Source of the DNA: Microcoleus sp. EPA2
Lineage (GTDB): Bacteria > Cyanobacteriota > Cyanobacteriia > Cyanobacteriales > Microcoleaceae
NCBI GenBank assembly: GCA_020882975.1
Contig: JAHRFD010000001.1
Span: forward strand, 290,336 to 354,335
Length of the DNA stretch: 64,000 nucleotides
Direction: 5' to 3'
In this document: positions 17,508-27,720 of the stretch, piece by piece
Layout of the letters: each line of letters begins with the position of its first letter
How positions within the stretch are numbered: the first letter of the stretch is position 1
The notes under the pieces: generated by a model
Databases searched by the model: none
What the model saw: only the letters and a program-made list of their open reading frames with translations
What the model was told of the DNA's origin: nothing
Translations under genes and position numbers: made by a program

Positions 17508-18773
17508 ATGAAGGTTGTAGTTCTTAATAGTTCTGATACGGTCGGTGGTGCAGCCCGCGCAGCTTATAGATTGCACGAAAGTTTGCAGGGGATTGGGGTG
17601 TCTTCCCAAATGCTGGTGAAAAATAAGATAAGTGGGGATGCAAATGTCATTATGTCACAGGATGGGATAGCCAACAAGTTTGATAAGATTATTTCGACTA
17701 TATCAAATGCTCCATTACGGCTTTACCCTCAGAGAAATCCAGCCATATTTTCTCCTCAATGGCTACCAGACTCCCTGGCTGCGAAGGTTGCCAAAATCCA
17801 ACCAGATATTATTAATTTGCACTGGGTTTGTGCTGGCTATATGCAAGTAGAAACCATTCCCAAGTTTAATAAGCCCCTAGTCTGGACTCTCCACGATATG
17901 TGGCCTTTCACGGGTGGATGTCACTATAGCGAAGAGTGCGATCGTTATACTGAATCTTGCGGTAGCTGTCACCAACTCCACAGCAGCAAGGATGGGGATT
18001 TGTCGCGTTGGGTGTGGCAGAGGAAAGCGAAAGCTTGGAAAAATCTTAACTTAACTTTGGTTAGCCCTAGTGCTTGGCTGGCGAAATGTGCTACTTCTAG
18101 TTCTCTGTTTAAAGACAAGCGAATAGAGGTAATTCATTATGGCATTAATACTCAAAAGTACAAACCCATCAACAGGCAATGGGCCAGAGAAATCCTCAAT
18201 TTACCTCAAGATAAACAAATTGTACTGTTTGGGAGTGCTGGTGGCACGGGCGATCGCTGGAAAGGATTTAACTTGCTAGTACCGGCTTTGCAAAGTCTGA
18301 GTAAATCGGGTTGGAACGATCGCATACAGTTGCTAGTTTTTGGCTCTTCGGGAGCAGCCAATCCGATTGAACTTGGTTTTAACACGCATTACTTAGGTAA
18401 ATTCGCTGATGACGTTTCTCTGGCAATAGTTTATGCAGCAGCGGATGTGTTCGTGGCTCCTTCTGTTTACGATAATTTACCGAATACGGTGATGGAAGCG
18501 GCAGCCTGTGGCATCCCCAGTGTCGGATTCAAGATTGGGGGAATGCCAGATTTGATCGAGCATTGCTCCAATGGCTACCTAGCTAAACCTTATGAAACAG
18601 AAGATTTAGCTACAGGTATTGCATGGGTACTAGAAAATCCCGATCGACACCAAAAACTCTGCACCAGGGCGCGCCAGAAAGTCGAACAAGAATTCACCTC
18701 AGACATACAAGCTCGCCGCTACTTGTCGCTGTTTTCTGAACTCGCCAGCGCCGCCAACAGTGCAGCCAATTAA
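17508..18773 (+). CDS. Glycosyltransferase family 4
   Basis: The 421-residue GT-B enzyme begins with VVLNSSDTVGGAARAAYRLH, an N-terminal donor-loop pattern of GT4 enzymes, and has LHDMWPFTGGCHYS in the acceptor domain. The C-terminal domain carries APSVYDNLPNTVMEAAACG, the EX7E-type nucleotide-sugar motif. It ends in a 4-bp convergent overlap with the FkbM gene on the other strand (18770-18773). Confidence 0.9.
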   Translation: MKVVVLNSSDTVGGAARAAYRLHESLQGIGVSSQMLVKNKISGDANVIMSQDGIANKFDKIISTISNAPLRLYPQRNPAIFSPQWLPDSLAAKVAKIQPDIINLHWVCAGYMQVETIPKFNKPLVWTLHDMWPFTGGCHYSEECDRYTESCGSCHQLHSSKDGDLSRWVWQRKAKAWKNLNLTLVSPSAWLAKCATSSSLFKDKRIEVIHYGINTQKYKPINRQWAREILNLPQDKQIVLFGSAGGTGDRWKGFNLLVPALQSLSKSGWNDRIQLLVFGSSGAANPIELGFNTHYLGKFADDVSLAIVYAAADVFVAPSVYDNLPNTVMEAAACGIPSVGFKIGGMPDLIEHCSNGYLAKPYETEDLATGIAWVLENPDRHQKLCTRARQKVEQEFTSDIQARRYLSLFSELASAANSAAN

Positions 18774-19528
18774 ACTAACTGTTTTCGCTGCTGTGGTGTC
18801 GCAAAAAAATGAGACTTTCTAAATAGTCCGTTTTCTTTCACAAACACCATATCTACCTGAGCCAACGCTCCATCGAGAGGGCGGATGTAACCTCCAAAAA
18901 TATCGTAGGTGACGAATCCGCGCTCTTTCATATAACTCACAACATCGTATAATTGCGGGCCTCCAACAAAGAATTGAAACAGGGATACTTCCAGTATGAT
19001 TACTTCTGTATCCTCAAGCATCTGACCACAGCCATCCAAAACACTCAACTCGGCACCTTGGACATCAATTTTTAATAAATAAGGGGCTTTTAAGTTTTTT
19101 TCCCGGCACACATCATCGAGAACAACTAGAGGAATTTCTCTAGGTACACCGTCGGCCAGACTGCCTTCTGACTCGTTAAGAGTAGAAGATCCGTAGAGTT
19201 GAGGGTGAACATTAATCGTAATATTTCCCGCTTGAGCGCCCGCTCCGGCCATGATATACTGAGCATGGTATTTTTGACAGATTGCTTTTAAATTTTTCTC
19301 GTATTCGATCAAAGGCTCTACCAGTAAGAAGTTGGTTGTGGGAAATTTTTCGTACAATTCAAAAGTCCCGTAGGCCACGCCGACATCTATAACTGTTTCT
19401 GGTTTAAAACCCAACTCGATCAACTGATCGAGCATACCGTACATAGATGTTCTCATGCCTTTTCGTGGGACATCAAATCCCACAGGCTTAAGCATTTGGT
19501 ACGCTATTTTTTTTAGGAATTGCCTCAT
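18770..19528 (-). CDS. FkbM-family methyltransferase
   Basis: This SAM-dependent methyltransferase has motif I in VIDVGVAYGTFELYE (about residues 47-61), an acidic post-motif LLVEPL, and the FkbM-type KIDVQGAELSVLDGC segment. Such enzymes O-methylate sugars and would cap or decorate the polysaccharide. The start at 19528 (MRQFLKKIAYQ, 252 residues) is preferred over one 19 codons upstream because it avoids overlap with the divergent glycosyltransferase and has a GGA-type site just upstream. It is the only minus-strand gene in this stretch of the cluster. Confidence 0.88.
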   Translation of the reverse strand: MRQFLKKIAYQMLKPVGFDVPRKGMRTSMYGMLDQLIELGFKPETVIDVGVAYGTFELYEKFPTTNFLLVEPLIEYEKNLKAICQKYHAQYIMAGAGAQAGNITINVHPQLYGSSTLNESEGSLADGVPREIPLVVLDDVCREKNLKAPYLLKIDVQGAELSVLDGCGQMLEDTEVIILEVSLFQFFVGGPQLYDVVSYMKERGFVTYDIFGGYIRPLDGALAQVDMVFVKENGLFRKSHFFATPQQRKQLV

Positions 19529-19575
19529 AATTTTTTCCAGAGTACAATAATATTGAATGAAACTATTATAGATTG

Positions 19576-20457
19576 ATGAAACCACACAGCACTATAGCGA
19601 CAATCATAACTTGCCACAATCGCAAGCAAAAGACCTTAGCTAGTCTCGCGGCATTATTCAATCAGGTACTACCAGCAGATGTATTGCTGGTGGTCTACTT
19701 AGTGGACGATGCCAGCACTGATGGTACTCCCGAAGCGGTGCAGGAGACTTATCCCCAGGTGAAATTGCTGGGCGGAGATGGGAATTTGTTCTGGAATGGG
19801 GGAATGCGGCAGGGATTGGCGGAAGCGATGAAGCATGATTATGACTACTACCTCTGGCTCAACGATGACACTGTACTGGAACCGTCGGCTGTGAACACTA
19901 TGCTGGCAACGTCCAGAAGCTTGGCGGAGCAAGGCCACAGGCGAGCGATTGCAGTGGGTTCTACTCGCGATGCGACAACTGGGGCGCTGACTTACGGGGG
20001 CTGGTTGCGGACTAGCTGGTGGCATCCTTTGCATTTTCGCCTGCTGGAACCGATCGCGGAAGCTCAGCAGTGCAGTACAATGAACGGCAACTGCGTTTTG
20101 ATACCGCGAGAGGTAGTTGAAGTAGTGGGTAACTTAGACCCAGCTTTCATTCATAGCATGGGAGATATTGATTACGGTTTGCGATCGGTGCAACAAAATT
20201 GTACAGTTTGGGTAGTTCCCGGATACGTCGGAACCTGCTCGACTAATCCGTCTGAGGGTAACTGCTGGGAAGACCCGAACATGAGTTTGCTCGATCGGTG
20301 GAAACAGGTAATGCAACCCAAAGGTTTTAGTCCGAAAGAGTCGAAAGTGCTCGTAGAGCGGCACACAAATATATTGTGGCCGATATATTGGCTGCTACCT
20401 TATTTGAGGTTGATTCTCACCTCAGTCCGCCGAGGGCCTTTAGGCTATCGTGGCTAA
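19576..20457 (+). CDS. Glycosyltransferase family 2
   Basis: The GT-A protein of 293 residues has IITCHNR at the start, LVDDASTDGT (UDP-binding), WLNDDT as the DXD-type metal site and GDIDYGLR as the catalytic acidic stretch. This pattern is close to rhamnosyl/galactofuranosyl-type GT2 enzymes (GNLFWNGGM), but the specificity is not certain. The ATG at 19576 is used; a TTG codon just before it extends the frame by one residue only. Confidence 0.92.
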   Translation: MKPHSTIATIITCHNRKQKTLASLAALFNQVLPADVLLVVYLVDDASTDGTPEAVQETYPQVKLLGGDGNLFWNGGMRQGLAEAMKHDYDYYLWLNDDTVLEPSAVNTMLATSRSLAEQGHRRAIAVGSTRDATTGALTYGGWLRTSWWHPLHFRLLEPIAEAQQCSTMNGNCVLIPREVVEVVGNLDPAFIHSMGDIDYGLRSVQQNCTVWVVPGYVGTCSTNPSEGNCWEDPNMSLLDRWKQVMQPKGFSPKESKVLVERHTNILWPIYWLLPYLRLILTSVRRGPLGYRG

Positions 20458-20723
20458 TCAGCTCTAGTGCATCTATACATATATATTAGCTTTGATGTTA
20501 AAGGGGGCGAAAGTCCCAGGGGTTCAGGGGAGAATGGGTTGAGGGGAGAATGGAGAAGCCCAGAAGGGAGAGGGGGATAAAATTTGACGATTTTTGAGAC
20601 TGCTGGAGAAATAGACAATTTAAATTCTGTACAAGTGACTATTTTTGGAAGCACAGGCAATGGGGAAAATTGTTGAACATATGGCCACCTTTCTGGTAGT
20701 CCTACAACTAAAAGGTGAATCGC

Positions 20724-21878
20724 ATGGATGAAATCCGCGTCGCTTGGCTAGTCCCGGAAGTCGAATTGGGAGCTTACTGGCAGCCAGTATTGAGAGAATT
20801 TACTAAAGTATTTAACAATACAGTTTTTTATACTGGTCGTGTTTGGTCTGGATTCGATCCGACGCTACCGGGAGCATCTTCGATTGTATTGGTAGGGGAG
20901 ACTAAGTTTGTCGAAACGGAAAAGATTGAAACAGGGTACGATCGCGGTTTCATCGCCGTATCACCCAGTATCATCGGTCATTTGCTCAAATTTAGACCTC
21001 AGATAGTTTTCCCTCAAGCTTTTTCTTTGTGGACTGTCTTGGTGGTGATTCTCAAACCTGTTTGTCGGTGGCGAATTGCAATTATTTATGATGGTAGTTC
21101 CCCAAACACAGATTTTCGAGATTCGAGTTTTCGGACATCTGTCAGACGTATATTAGCGAAGTTTGCTGATGCTTTTGTTTCTAACAGCGAAGCGGGAAAA
21201 AGATATTTGATAGAAGCGCTGAATGTACCAGAAGCAGAAGTTTTTACGAGAACTTATTTAGTTCCCGATGCGGAAACGCTGCTGAAACCTTTGTCCACAA
21301 CTAAGGTCAAAAAACTAGACCTCAAGCAGCCGATTTTTTTATATGTGGGGCGGATTACCGCCAGAAAAGGAATTAAGACGCTGTTAGAAGCTTGTGCTCT
21401 GCTCAAAAAACAAGGATATTCTGATTATACTTTACTGATTGTTGGCAAGGGAGACCAGCAGGAGGAATTGGAAAGTTTTATTAGAGAACAAGATTTTTAC
21501 GAACAAGTAAAATGGGTGGGATGGGTAGATTATGGCAGTTTGGGCACTTACTTTGACCAAGCTGATGTTTTTGTATTTCCTACTTTTGAGGATGTCTGGG
21601 GAATGGTTGTACCAGAAGCCATGGTGTTTGGGAAACCCGTATTGTGTTCCAAGGGTGCGGCTTCTTGCGAATTGATTGTGTCAGGGGAAAACGGTTATGT
21701 TTTCGACCCTAGTCAGGCTCAGGACTTAGCAGAAAAGATGCAAGTTTTTCTAGATAATCCTGATTTGATTGAGTCGATGGGGGAGCGATCGCGACAGCTA
21801 ATTGCTCAAAAAACTCCTGAAACTGCGGCTAAAGGTTATGTCGAAGTTATATCTTTTTTGATGGAAAGAAGTCCTTAG
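20724..21878 (+). CDS. Glycosyltransferase family 4
   Basis: The 384-residue GT-B enzyme has a C-terminal GT4 domain with FLYVGRITARKGIKTLLEA, PTFEDVWGMVVPEAMVFG (EX7E motif) and KPVLCSKGAA. It starts MDEIRVAWLVPE at 20724, where AAAAGG sits about 8 nt upstream; a GTG three codons earlier (20715) is possible. The 257-bp gap before it is G-rich and has no visible gene. Confidence 0.9.
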   Translation: MDEIRVAWLVPEVELGAYWQPVLREFTKVFNNTVFYTGRVWSGFDPTLPGASSIVLVGETKFVETEKIETGYDRGFIAVSPSIIGHLLKFRPQIVFPQAFSLWTVLVVILKPVCRWRIAIIYDGSSPNTDFRDSSFRTSVRRILAKFADAFVSNSEAGKRYLIEALNVPEAEVFTRTYLVPDAETLLKPLSTTKVKKLDLKQPIFLYVGRITARKGIKTLLEACALLKKQGYSDYTLLIVGKGDQQEELESFIREQDFYEQVKWVGWVDYGSLGTYFDQADVFVFPTFEDVWGMVVPEAMVFGKPVLCSKGAASCELIVSGENGYVFDPSQAQDLAEKMQVFLDNPDLIESMGERSRQLIAQKTPETAAKGYVEVISFLMERSP

Positions 21879-22106
21879 TTATTGGTTAGTTGTTATTGGT
21901 TATTGGTTAGTTGTTAGTGGTTATTGGTTAGTTATTAGTCAGCAGTCATTAGTGAGTGATAAAATCACTAATAACCAACAACTATCAACAAATAACCAAT
22001 CAACCTTCGACTAAGCCAGCGACGGAACAAATAACCAACAACCAACAACCAACAACCAATAACCAATAACCAATAACCAATAACCAATAACCAATAACCA
22101 ATAACT
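21879..22106. repeat. STRR arrays (GGTTATT / AATAACC heptamer family)
   Basis: Two blocks of 7-nt repeats in opposite sense (GTTATTGGTTA... then AACCAATAACCAAT...) flank a short unique core with CTTCGACTAAGCCAGCG. The opposed arrays could form a long imperfect hairpin between the two GT4 genes. Confidence 0.9.
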
Positions 22107-22107
22107 G

Positions 22108-23337
22108 ATGAAACTTTTATTATCTGCTTTTGCTTGCGAACCAAATCTCGGCTCTGAAGAGGGAGTCGGATGGAATACAGTGATTCAAGCTGCTAAATAT
22201 CACGAAACTTGGGTATTTACTCGCACTTTTTGTCGATCGTACATAGAAGCAGAATTAGAACGCAATCCAGTACCCAATTTGCATTTTATTTATTTTGACC
22301 CCTTTGGGTGGAGCGAAGATTGGAAGGGGAAACAAGGATTGTTGCAACTTCACTACTATTTGTGGCAAATCTGGGCTTATTTTAGGGCTCGGAAACTCGA
22401 TCGCGCGATCGGTTTTGACATAATACAGCACGTAACTTATGTGAAGCATTGGTCTCCCAGCTTCCTAGCATTATTACCGCACCCTTTCATTTGGGGACCT
22501 GTGGGAGGTGCAGAAGCAGCACCAAAGCCTTTTTGGCAAGATTTTAGCCGCCGGGGCAAAATTTACGAAACTCTCCGGGAATTGGCTCAAAGATTGGGAG
22601 AACGCGATCCGTTTGTAGGGTTGACGGCGCGTCGCAGTGTTGTCGCGTTAGCAACTACCGAAGAAACGGCGGCAAGACTCCGATTTCTCAAAGCAAAAAA
22701 TGTGAAAATTTTCTCGCAAGTCGGTTTGTCGCAGCCGGAAATTCAAGCACTAGCAAAATTGCCAACTCCCCCGGAACAACCCATTAGATTCATCAGTGTC
22801 GGTCGTCTCTTGCACTGGAAAGGAGTGCACTTGGGACTCCGTGCATTTGCGGAGGCGAAGCTGGAACAATCGGAATACTGGATTGTGGGAGATGGTCCAG
22901 AAAGGCAGCGTTTGGAAACTTTGGCAACAGAATTGGGAATCAAAAACCAGGTCCATTTTTGGGGTTCTCTACCTCGTGGTGAAACTCTTTCTAAAATGGG
23001 GGAATCTCACGTTCTCCTCCACCCTAGTTTGCACGATTCTGGCGGTTTTGTCTGCACGGAAATGATGGGGATAGGTCGTCCGGTGATTTGTTTGGATTTG
23101 GGTGGTCCTGCTACTCAGGTCACTGCTGAAACGGGCATTAAAGTTCCGGCTACAGACCCCGATCGCGCTGTGGAAGGTTTAGCAGAAGCTATAGTGTGTT
23201 TAGGCAAAGATCCTTTAGGGCGATCGCGTTTGGGTGAAGCAGGTAGAAAGCGCGTCAAAGAAGTATATGATTGGGATGTTAAAGGTGAATTTTTTGCCCA
23301 ATTGTGCCAAGATCTACTCGATCGAAAATCTGGATAA
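22108..23337 (+). CDS. Glycosyltransferase family 4
   Basis: The 409-residue GT-B enzyme begins MKLLLSAFACEPNLGSEEG, with GSEEGVGW as the N-terminal glycine-rich loop. The C-terminal domain has FISVGRLLHWKGVHLGL, DGPER and LHPSLHDSGGFVCTEMMG with the EX7E-like region altered to DSGG..E. The ATG lies directly at the edge of an STRR array, so the ribosome binding site is repeat-derived or absent. A subgroup of such enzymes is common in EPS loci. Confidence 0.9.
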   Translation: MKLLLSAFACEPNLGSEEGVGWNTVIQAAKYHETWVFTRTFCRSYIEAELERNPVPNLHFIYFDPFGWSEDWKGKQGLLQLHYYLWQIWAYFRARKLDRAIGFDIIQHVTYVKHWSPSFLALLPHPFIWGPVGGAEAAPKPFWQDFSRRGKIYETLRELAQRLGERDPFVGLTARRSVVALATTEETAARLRFLKAKNVKIFSQVGLSQPEIQALAKLPTPPEQPIRFISVGRLLHWKGVHLGLRAFAEAKLEQSEYWIVGDGPERQRLETLATELGIKNQVHFWGSLPRGETLSKMGESHVLLHPSLHDSGGFVCTEMMGIGRPVICLDLGGPATQVTAETGIKVPATDPDRAVEGLAEAIVCLGKDPLGRSRLGEAGRKRVKEVYDWDVKGEFFAQLCQDLLDRKSG

Positions 23338-23393
23338 GTTCTGATGTATTCGATCGCCAAAATATCAAATACTATTTGTGAGGAGGATAAAAA

Positions 23394-24476
23394 TTGAGCG
23401 TTGCAATTATTACGGGTTCTGCGGGTTTAATTGGTTCTGAAGCCTGTAAATTCTTTGCTAAACAAGGCTTGGATATAGTCGGCATTGACAATAATATGCG
23501 CCAGTTCTTTTTTGGTGCAGATGGTTCTACAAATTGGAACCGCCAACAGCTAGAACAATCCTTGGGAACTAAGTATTACCACTTAGATATTGACATTCGC
23601 GACTATGAAGCAATTACCAATATCTTTCAGCGGTATGGCGATTCGATCGAATTAGTAATTCACACCGCAGCCCAGCCGAGCCACGATTGGGCAGCCCGTG
23701 CTCCTAAAATAGATTTTACCGTCAATGCCAACGGCACCATCAATCTTTTAGAAGCAACTCGCTTGTACTGTCCCAAAGCAGTTTTCATTTTTACTTCTAC
23801 CAACAAAGTGTACGGCGATACCCCAAATAAATTGCCTTTAGTGGAATTAGAACACAGGTGGGAAATTGCACCGGGTCATACTTACGAAGGGGGCATTCGG
23901 GAAGATATGTCCATCGACCAATGTTTGCACAGTTTGTTTGGCGCATCCAAAGTAGCTGCGGACATTTTAGTTCAAGAATACGGCCGCTATTTTAATATGA
24001 ACACCGCTTGTTTTCGGGGAGGCTGTCTGACTGGGCCCAATCATTCAGGCGCTCAATTACACGGCTTCCTCGCCTACTTAATGAAATGCGCCGTCACAGG
24101 AACTCCCTACACCGTTTTCGGATATAAGGGTAAGCAAGTCCGCGACAACATTCATAGCGCCGATTTAATTTCAGCATTTTATGAATTTTTCAAAGCTCCC
24201 AGAAGCGCACAGGTTTACAATACAGGAGGTGGTAGGTATAGCAATTGTTCCATGCTAGAAGCTATCCAAATGTGCGAGACAATAGCCGATCGCCAATTCA
24301 ACTGGACCTATGCTGAAAGTAATCGCATCGGCGATCATATATGGTGGATTAGTGACAATGGCAAATTCGAGAGTCACTACCCAAATTGGAAAATGAAATA
24401 TAACGTCAAACAAATTCTTCAGGAAATTTATGAATGTAACCACGACCGTTGGCTTAAAGAGGTGCCAAATGATTGA
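23394..24476 (+). CDS. NAD-dependent sugar epimerase (CDP-paratose 2-epimerase-like, extended SDR)
   Basis: The 360-residue protein has the Rossmann motif [10 protein letters not shown] (about residues 7-16), the TSTNKVYGD segment and a FGASK active-site stretch. In classical extended SDRs the last is YxxxK, so Phe replaces the catalytic Tyr; I recall related cyanobacterial sequences with the same Phe, so this may be a subfamily trait. The start codon is TTG at 23394: a perfect AGGAGG (23381-23386) lies 7 nt upstream, which decides it. It overlaps the next gene by 8 bp. It would supply an epimerised NDP-sugar for the polymer. Confidence 0.85.
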   Translation: MSVAIITGSAGLIGSEACKFFAKQGLDIVGIDNNMRQFFFGADGSTNWNRQQLEQSLGTKYYHLDIDIRDYEAITNIFQRYGDSIELVIHTAAQPSHDWAARAPKIDFTVNANGTINLLEATRLYCPKAVFIFTSTNKVYGDTPNKLPLVELEHRWEIAPGHTYEGGIREDMSIDQCLHSLFGASKVAADILVQEYGRYFNMNTACFRGGCLTGPNHSGAQLHGFLAYLMKCAVTGTPYTVFGYKGKQVRDNIHSADLISAFYEFFKAPRSAQVYNTGGGRYSNCSMLEAIQMCETIADRQFNWTYAESNRIGDHIWWISDNGKFESHYPNWKMKYNVKQILQEIYECNHDRWLKEVPND

Positions 24477-25275
24477 TAAGGGTAAAAAGAATGTTCTGGG
24501 AATCTTAGTAAATGCGGTTAATTATGAAGCGGCAGTTAGCAAAATTATTGGCGCAGCCCGCGCCGGCAAACCAATGTCGGTTTCGGCTTTAGCGGTGCAC
24601 GGCGTAATGACAGGAGTCCTTGACAGCACTCACCGCTATCGCCTCAATCACATTGACTTAGTATTACCGGATGGACAACCGGTCAGATGGGCATTAAATT
24701 TGCTCTATAATACAGAATTGCCCGATCGCGTTTGCGGGCCGAATGCGATGTTAGAAATCTGCGAAAGTGCCGCCGCAGAAGGGTTGTCTATCTATTTATA
24801 CGGCTCTAAACCTTGTGTACTTGAGGCTTTATCTCAAAATCTTTGCCAGCGTTTTCCCAAGTTAATTATTGCGGGAATGCAGCCTTCTAAATTCAGACAG
24901 ACTACTACGGAAGAAAAACATCGCATCGCTCAGGAAATTCGCGCTAGCGGTGCAGCAATTACTTTTGTAGGTTTGGGGTGTCCCAGACAAGAAGTTTGGG
25001 CCTACGAATATCGGGATGAATTATCAATGCCTCTGATTGCTGTAGGTGCTGCTTACGATTTTCATTCAGGAAATTTGGCTAAATCTCCTGATTTTTTAGG
25101 TAAGTTGGGTTTAGAATGGCTGTTTCGACTCGTCATGGAACCAGGCCGTCTTTGGCAGCGATATGTTTTGTTGAATCCGCTGTATATCTGGCTGTTTTTA
25201 CTCCAAGCTTTGAAATTAAAACAGTTCGATCCTAAAGATGCTACGCCACCTATGAAAGAAGTATTGTACGGTTAA
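24469..25275 (+). CDS. WecG/TagA/CpsF-family glycosyltransferase (GT26)
   Basis: The 268-residue enzyme has the family signature [14 protein letters not shown] and a [10 protein letters not shown] segment near the active site. Members add the second sugar (for example ManNAc) to undecaprenyl-linked GlcNAc or similar. The start at 24469 has AGAGG about 8 nt upstream and lies inside the end of the epimerase gene; a frame opening 13 codons earlier is less likely. Confidence 0.92.
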   Translation: MIDKGKKNVLGILVNAVNYEAAVSKIIGAARAGKPMSVSALAVHGVMTGVLDSTHRYRLNHIDLVLPDGQPVRWALNLLYNTELPDRVCGPNAMLEICESAAAEGLSIYLYGSKPCVLEALSQNLCQRFPKLIIAGMQPSKFRQTTTEEKHRIAQEIRASGAAITFVGLGCPRQEVWAYEYRDELSMPLIAVGAAYDFHSGNLAKSPDFLGKLGLEWLFRLVMEPGRLWQRYVLLNPLYIWLFLLQALKLKQFDPKDATPPMKEVLYG

Positions 25276-25744
25276 ATGTTCAAAGGTGGTTGGAAATTGT
25301 GGGTTTTCAGAAGTAAATAGTAAAAAGTCGAGATAATAACTAATTTGTTTGACTTTTGACTGTAAACTTGTCAGGGTGCTTATTAAAGATAAATCAATAA
25401 TCCATAGATAGCCCTGCTACATCACTGACTATGTAGCTGAGTTTGCCTATCCCATGATTAGCGATCGGGCGCAATGGTGATGTAATATCAATTCCGGTTG
25501 TATCGAAATGATTTAACCACGAAGGCGCTAAGGACGCGAAGGAAGAGAAGAGAGAGATTAATACAGGACGATGAAGAGAGGATTTGATGTAACCAAAATC
25601 AAATCCCAGGGAAATGCAAACAGCAGTCACCTCAAATACCCCCTTTAGATCTTAAGTCTGCCAAAGCCTACTTAATGGTAGTAATAGCGGTTTCAATCGC
25701 CACAGAATAAAGGGGGTAATCAGGGTAAATCGCAGAATTGAATA
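25276..25744. other. Intergenic region between convergent genes, with repeat and hairpin
   Basis: It contains copy B of the dispersed 100-bp repeat (25496-25585) and an 11-bp inverted repeat (TACCCCCTTTA at 25637-25647 with its complement at 25708-25718). An in-frame minus-strand stretch across 25394-25630 has no family resemblance and is judged non-coding. Confidence 0.6.
25496..25585. repeat. Dispersed ~100-bp repeat, copy B
   Basis: It is the near copy of 2169-2269, sharing TATCAATTCCGGTTGTATCG and AATACAGGACGATGAAGA with point differences and a small indel between. Confidence 0.8.
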
Positions 25745-26992
25745 TTACGCAAAAATCGGATTTGTCTCTTCAGACAATCGACTTTCCGTAGTTTCTTGAG
25801 CCTGCCTTGAGTGGGCAATCACCTGCTGCATATGTTCTACGCGAGCTTTAAAAGTCTTCTCAAAAGTATGCTTTTGAGCAAAATGAAGAGACTTGAACGA
25901 CATAGACTTAATTGCTTCCCGCTGCTGGCTGAGTTGTGCAATTTTCTGGGCCATCACTTTAGGTTGATTCATTGGTACAACCCATCCGGTTCCCGACATT
26001 GCAGAAATCCCCTCGAATGCTTCGTTAGCATAGCCCACAATCGGCACTCCACAAGACATAGTTTCTATGTAAGTACAGGAAGGATCGCCCTGACGGTGAC
26101 AGCAAACAAACAAATCAATATTCTTCTTTACAAAGGGGAAAAACTCTGTTTTAAAGTCTGGTACGCCAAGCATTTTCACCAGGTTCTGAAGTTGATTAGC
26201 TGCGATGGTCTTTTGCATCGTCTTTTCTAAATCGCCAGAACCGCTGATGAACATTTCAAAGTTAACTTTCATTTGCTTGAGTTCTTGAGCAACCAAAAGT
26301 AAATGATCGGCTCCTTTCATTTTAATCAGGCGACCTGAAAACAACAAACGTAGAGGCTGATCTTGTAAGCTTTTTGCAGTGCGTTGTTCAATTTCTGCCT
26401 CTGTGGCTAACATATCCTCGCTAATCCGGGTGTCAAAGAAAAACAGTGGATTGCGATTGATATGCTTGTAGGCTTCGTAGGTAGGAGTGCCGTTGCATTG
26501 CAAGCCATCTGCCATGACGATCGCCTTGCACTGCTTTTTTTCCTGATTGTATTCCCACAGCAGTTTCCGCAGGCGCATCATCGGATTACTTGTCGTCACA
26601 CTCGCAATTTGGTTGCGAGTTTTCAAAGTGTATTCAGAAACATAAATACACGGCACTCCCGCTAACTTACAGACTTGAGCAATATGGTTCTGTCGGTATC
26701 CCGGCACTGCTAATACTACAGAGCTGTGGTGTTTTTTCAGTAAAGCTGGCGTAATCAGATCGAAAGAAATTACCTCTAAATTAAAAGGTAGTTCATTCAT
26801 TTTGAATACTTTTTGATCGATGTTGCCGTTCTCGAATTGGGATTCTTCCATCATCACAGTAATGGAACCATCCCAATAATTATTTAATTCAACGATCGCT
26901 TCTATTAATTTACGGGTGAGTAAAACTTTACCATCTGGCAATAGTTTTGCTTGTAGAGGTTGTAGGATTGTCAGGTTGTTGTTAGTAGGCAT
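25745..26992 (-). CDS. Glycosyltransferase family 4 / group 1
   Basis: The 415-residue protein has a GT4 C-terminal domain with LLFSGRLIKMKGADHLL, CCHRQGDPSCTYIETMSCG (EX7E-type region) and PIVGYANEAFEG. The N-terminal half is AT-rich and less typical. It is read opposite to the main glycosyltransferase run and may be a separately regulated accessory transferase of the same locus. The stop codon is close to a hairpin at 25637-25718. Confidence 0.85.
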   Translation of the reverse strand: MPTNNNLTILQPLQAKLLPDGKVLLTRKLIEAIVELNNYWDGSITVMMEESQFENGNIDQKVFKMNELPFNLEVISFDLITPALLKKHHSSVVLAVPGYRQNHIAQVCKLAGVPCIYVSEYTLKTRNQIASVTTSNPMMRLRKLLWEYNQEKKQCKAIVMADGLQCNGTPTYEAYKHINRNPLFFFDTRISEDMLATEAEIEQRTAKSLQDQPLRLLFSGRLIKMKGADHLLLVAQELKQMKVNFEMFISGSGDLEKTMQKTIAANQLQNLVKMLGVPDFKTEFFPFVKKNIDLFVCCHRQGDPSCTYIETMSCGVPIVGYANEAFEGISAMSGTGWVVPMNQPKVMAQKIAQLSQQREAIKSMSFKSLHFAQKHTFEKTFKARVEHMQQVIAHSRQAQETTESRLSEETNPIFA

Positions 26993-27720
26993 ATGCTAGA
27001 TATTCCTTAGTTGTGATTTTTTATTGTCTATCTAGTAATCAATCCTTGGTGGAATTGACCAAAAACATCGATATTCATAAAAGACATCAAGCTAGTTTAA
27101 ATTTCCATGCCCTGCCCTATACGACAAGGTTTTCAGAAACAGTTTCCGAGATTTGTAATACTGCCAGATGGATAAATGAACTGGATTAAATCTTTTATCT
27201 TTAATAACAGCCATATTTCCAATCAAATACGGGTCGATAACCCCTCGAAGGCTAGGCGGTTAAAAGTCCTAACATACCAGCTTTCGCTCTGATTCTATTG
27301 AGTAAGAAATAAATGGGTTATTCAAGCCGGATTTAGTTGATATGTGGGGATTATCATGCAAAATAAGTAGAAGTGTCAATATACTTTTTCTAGTTTTACT
27401 GAGTCTTTATAATTTAGCGGTCAATTATAAAGATTAGTGCAACTTCCCACTAGCTCCAGTTCAAATTAACGGCAATGAAAAGTATTTATACCTAAATATT
27501 ATTCTTCCATTGCTGCGAGCTAGAAAAACAGCACGAGTGATTCACGAATTCTGAATACAGCGATCTAAATACTTTCAACCATAGGATTTAGAACAAGCTT
27601 ATTATAGCTTAACATAAAGTCTATTTGAGATGGTAACATCCGCGTCATATTTCTTCATAATTAACAAGGGGAAGCACAAGGCGTAACAACAGAAAATTTG
27701 AGCGATTCCTTTTCCGAGAG
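26993..27720. other. Long AT-rich intergenic region, no gene seen
   Basis: This 728-bp stretch separates two minus-strand genes. Six-frame reading shows only short frames with no recognisable family; the longest, on the minus strand over 27602-27850, overlaps the start of the DUF362 coding region's C-terminal side and reads as low-quality sequence. No tRNA clover-leaf or strong inverted repeat was recognised. It may hold the promoter of the 25745-26992 gene. Confidence 0.5.

Noticed and set aside
21879-22106. Possible CRISPR array
   Set aside because: Units are 7 nt head-to-tail with no unique spacers and no cas genes nearby; it is an STRR.
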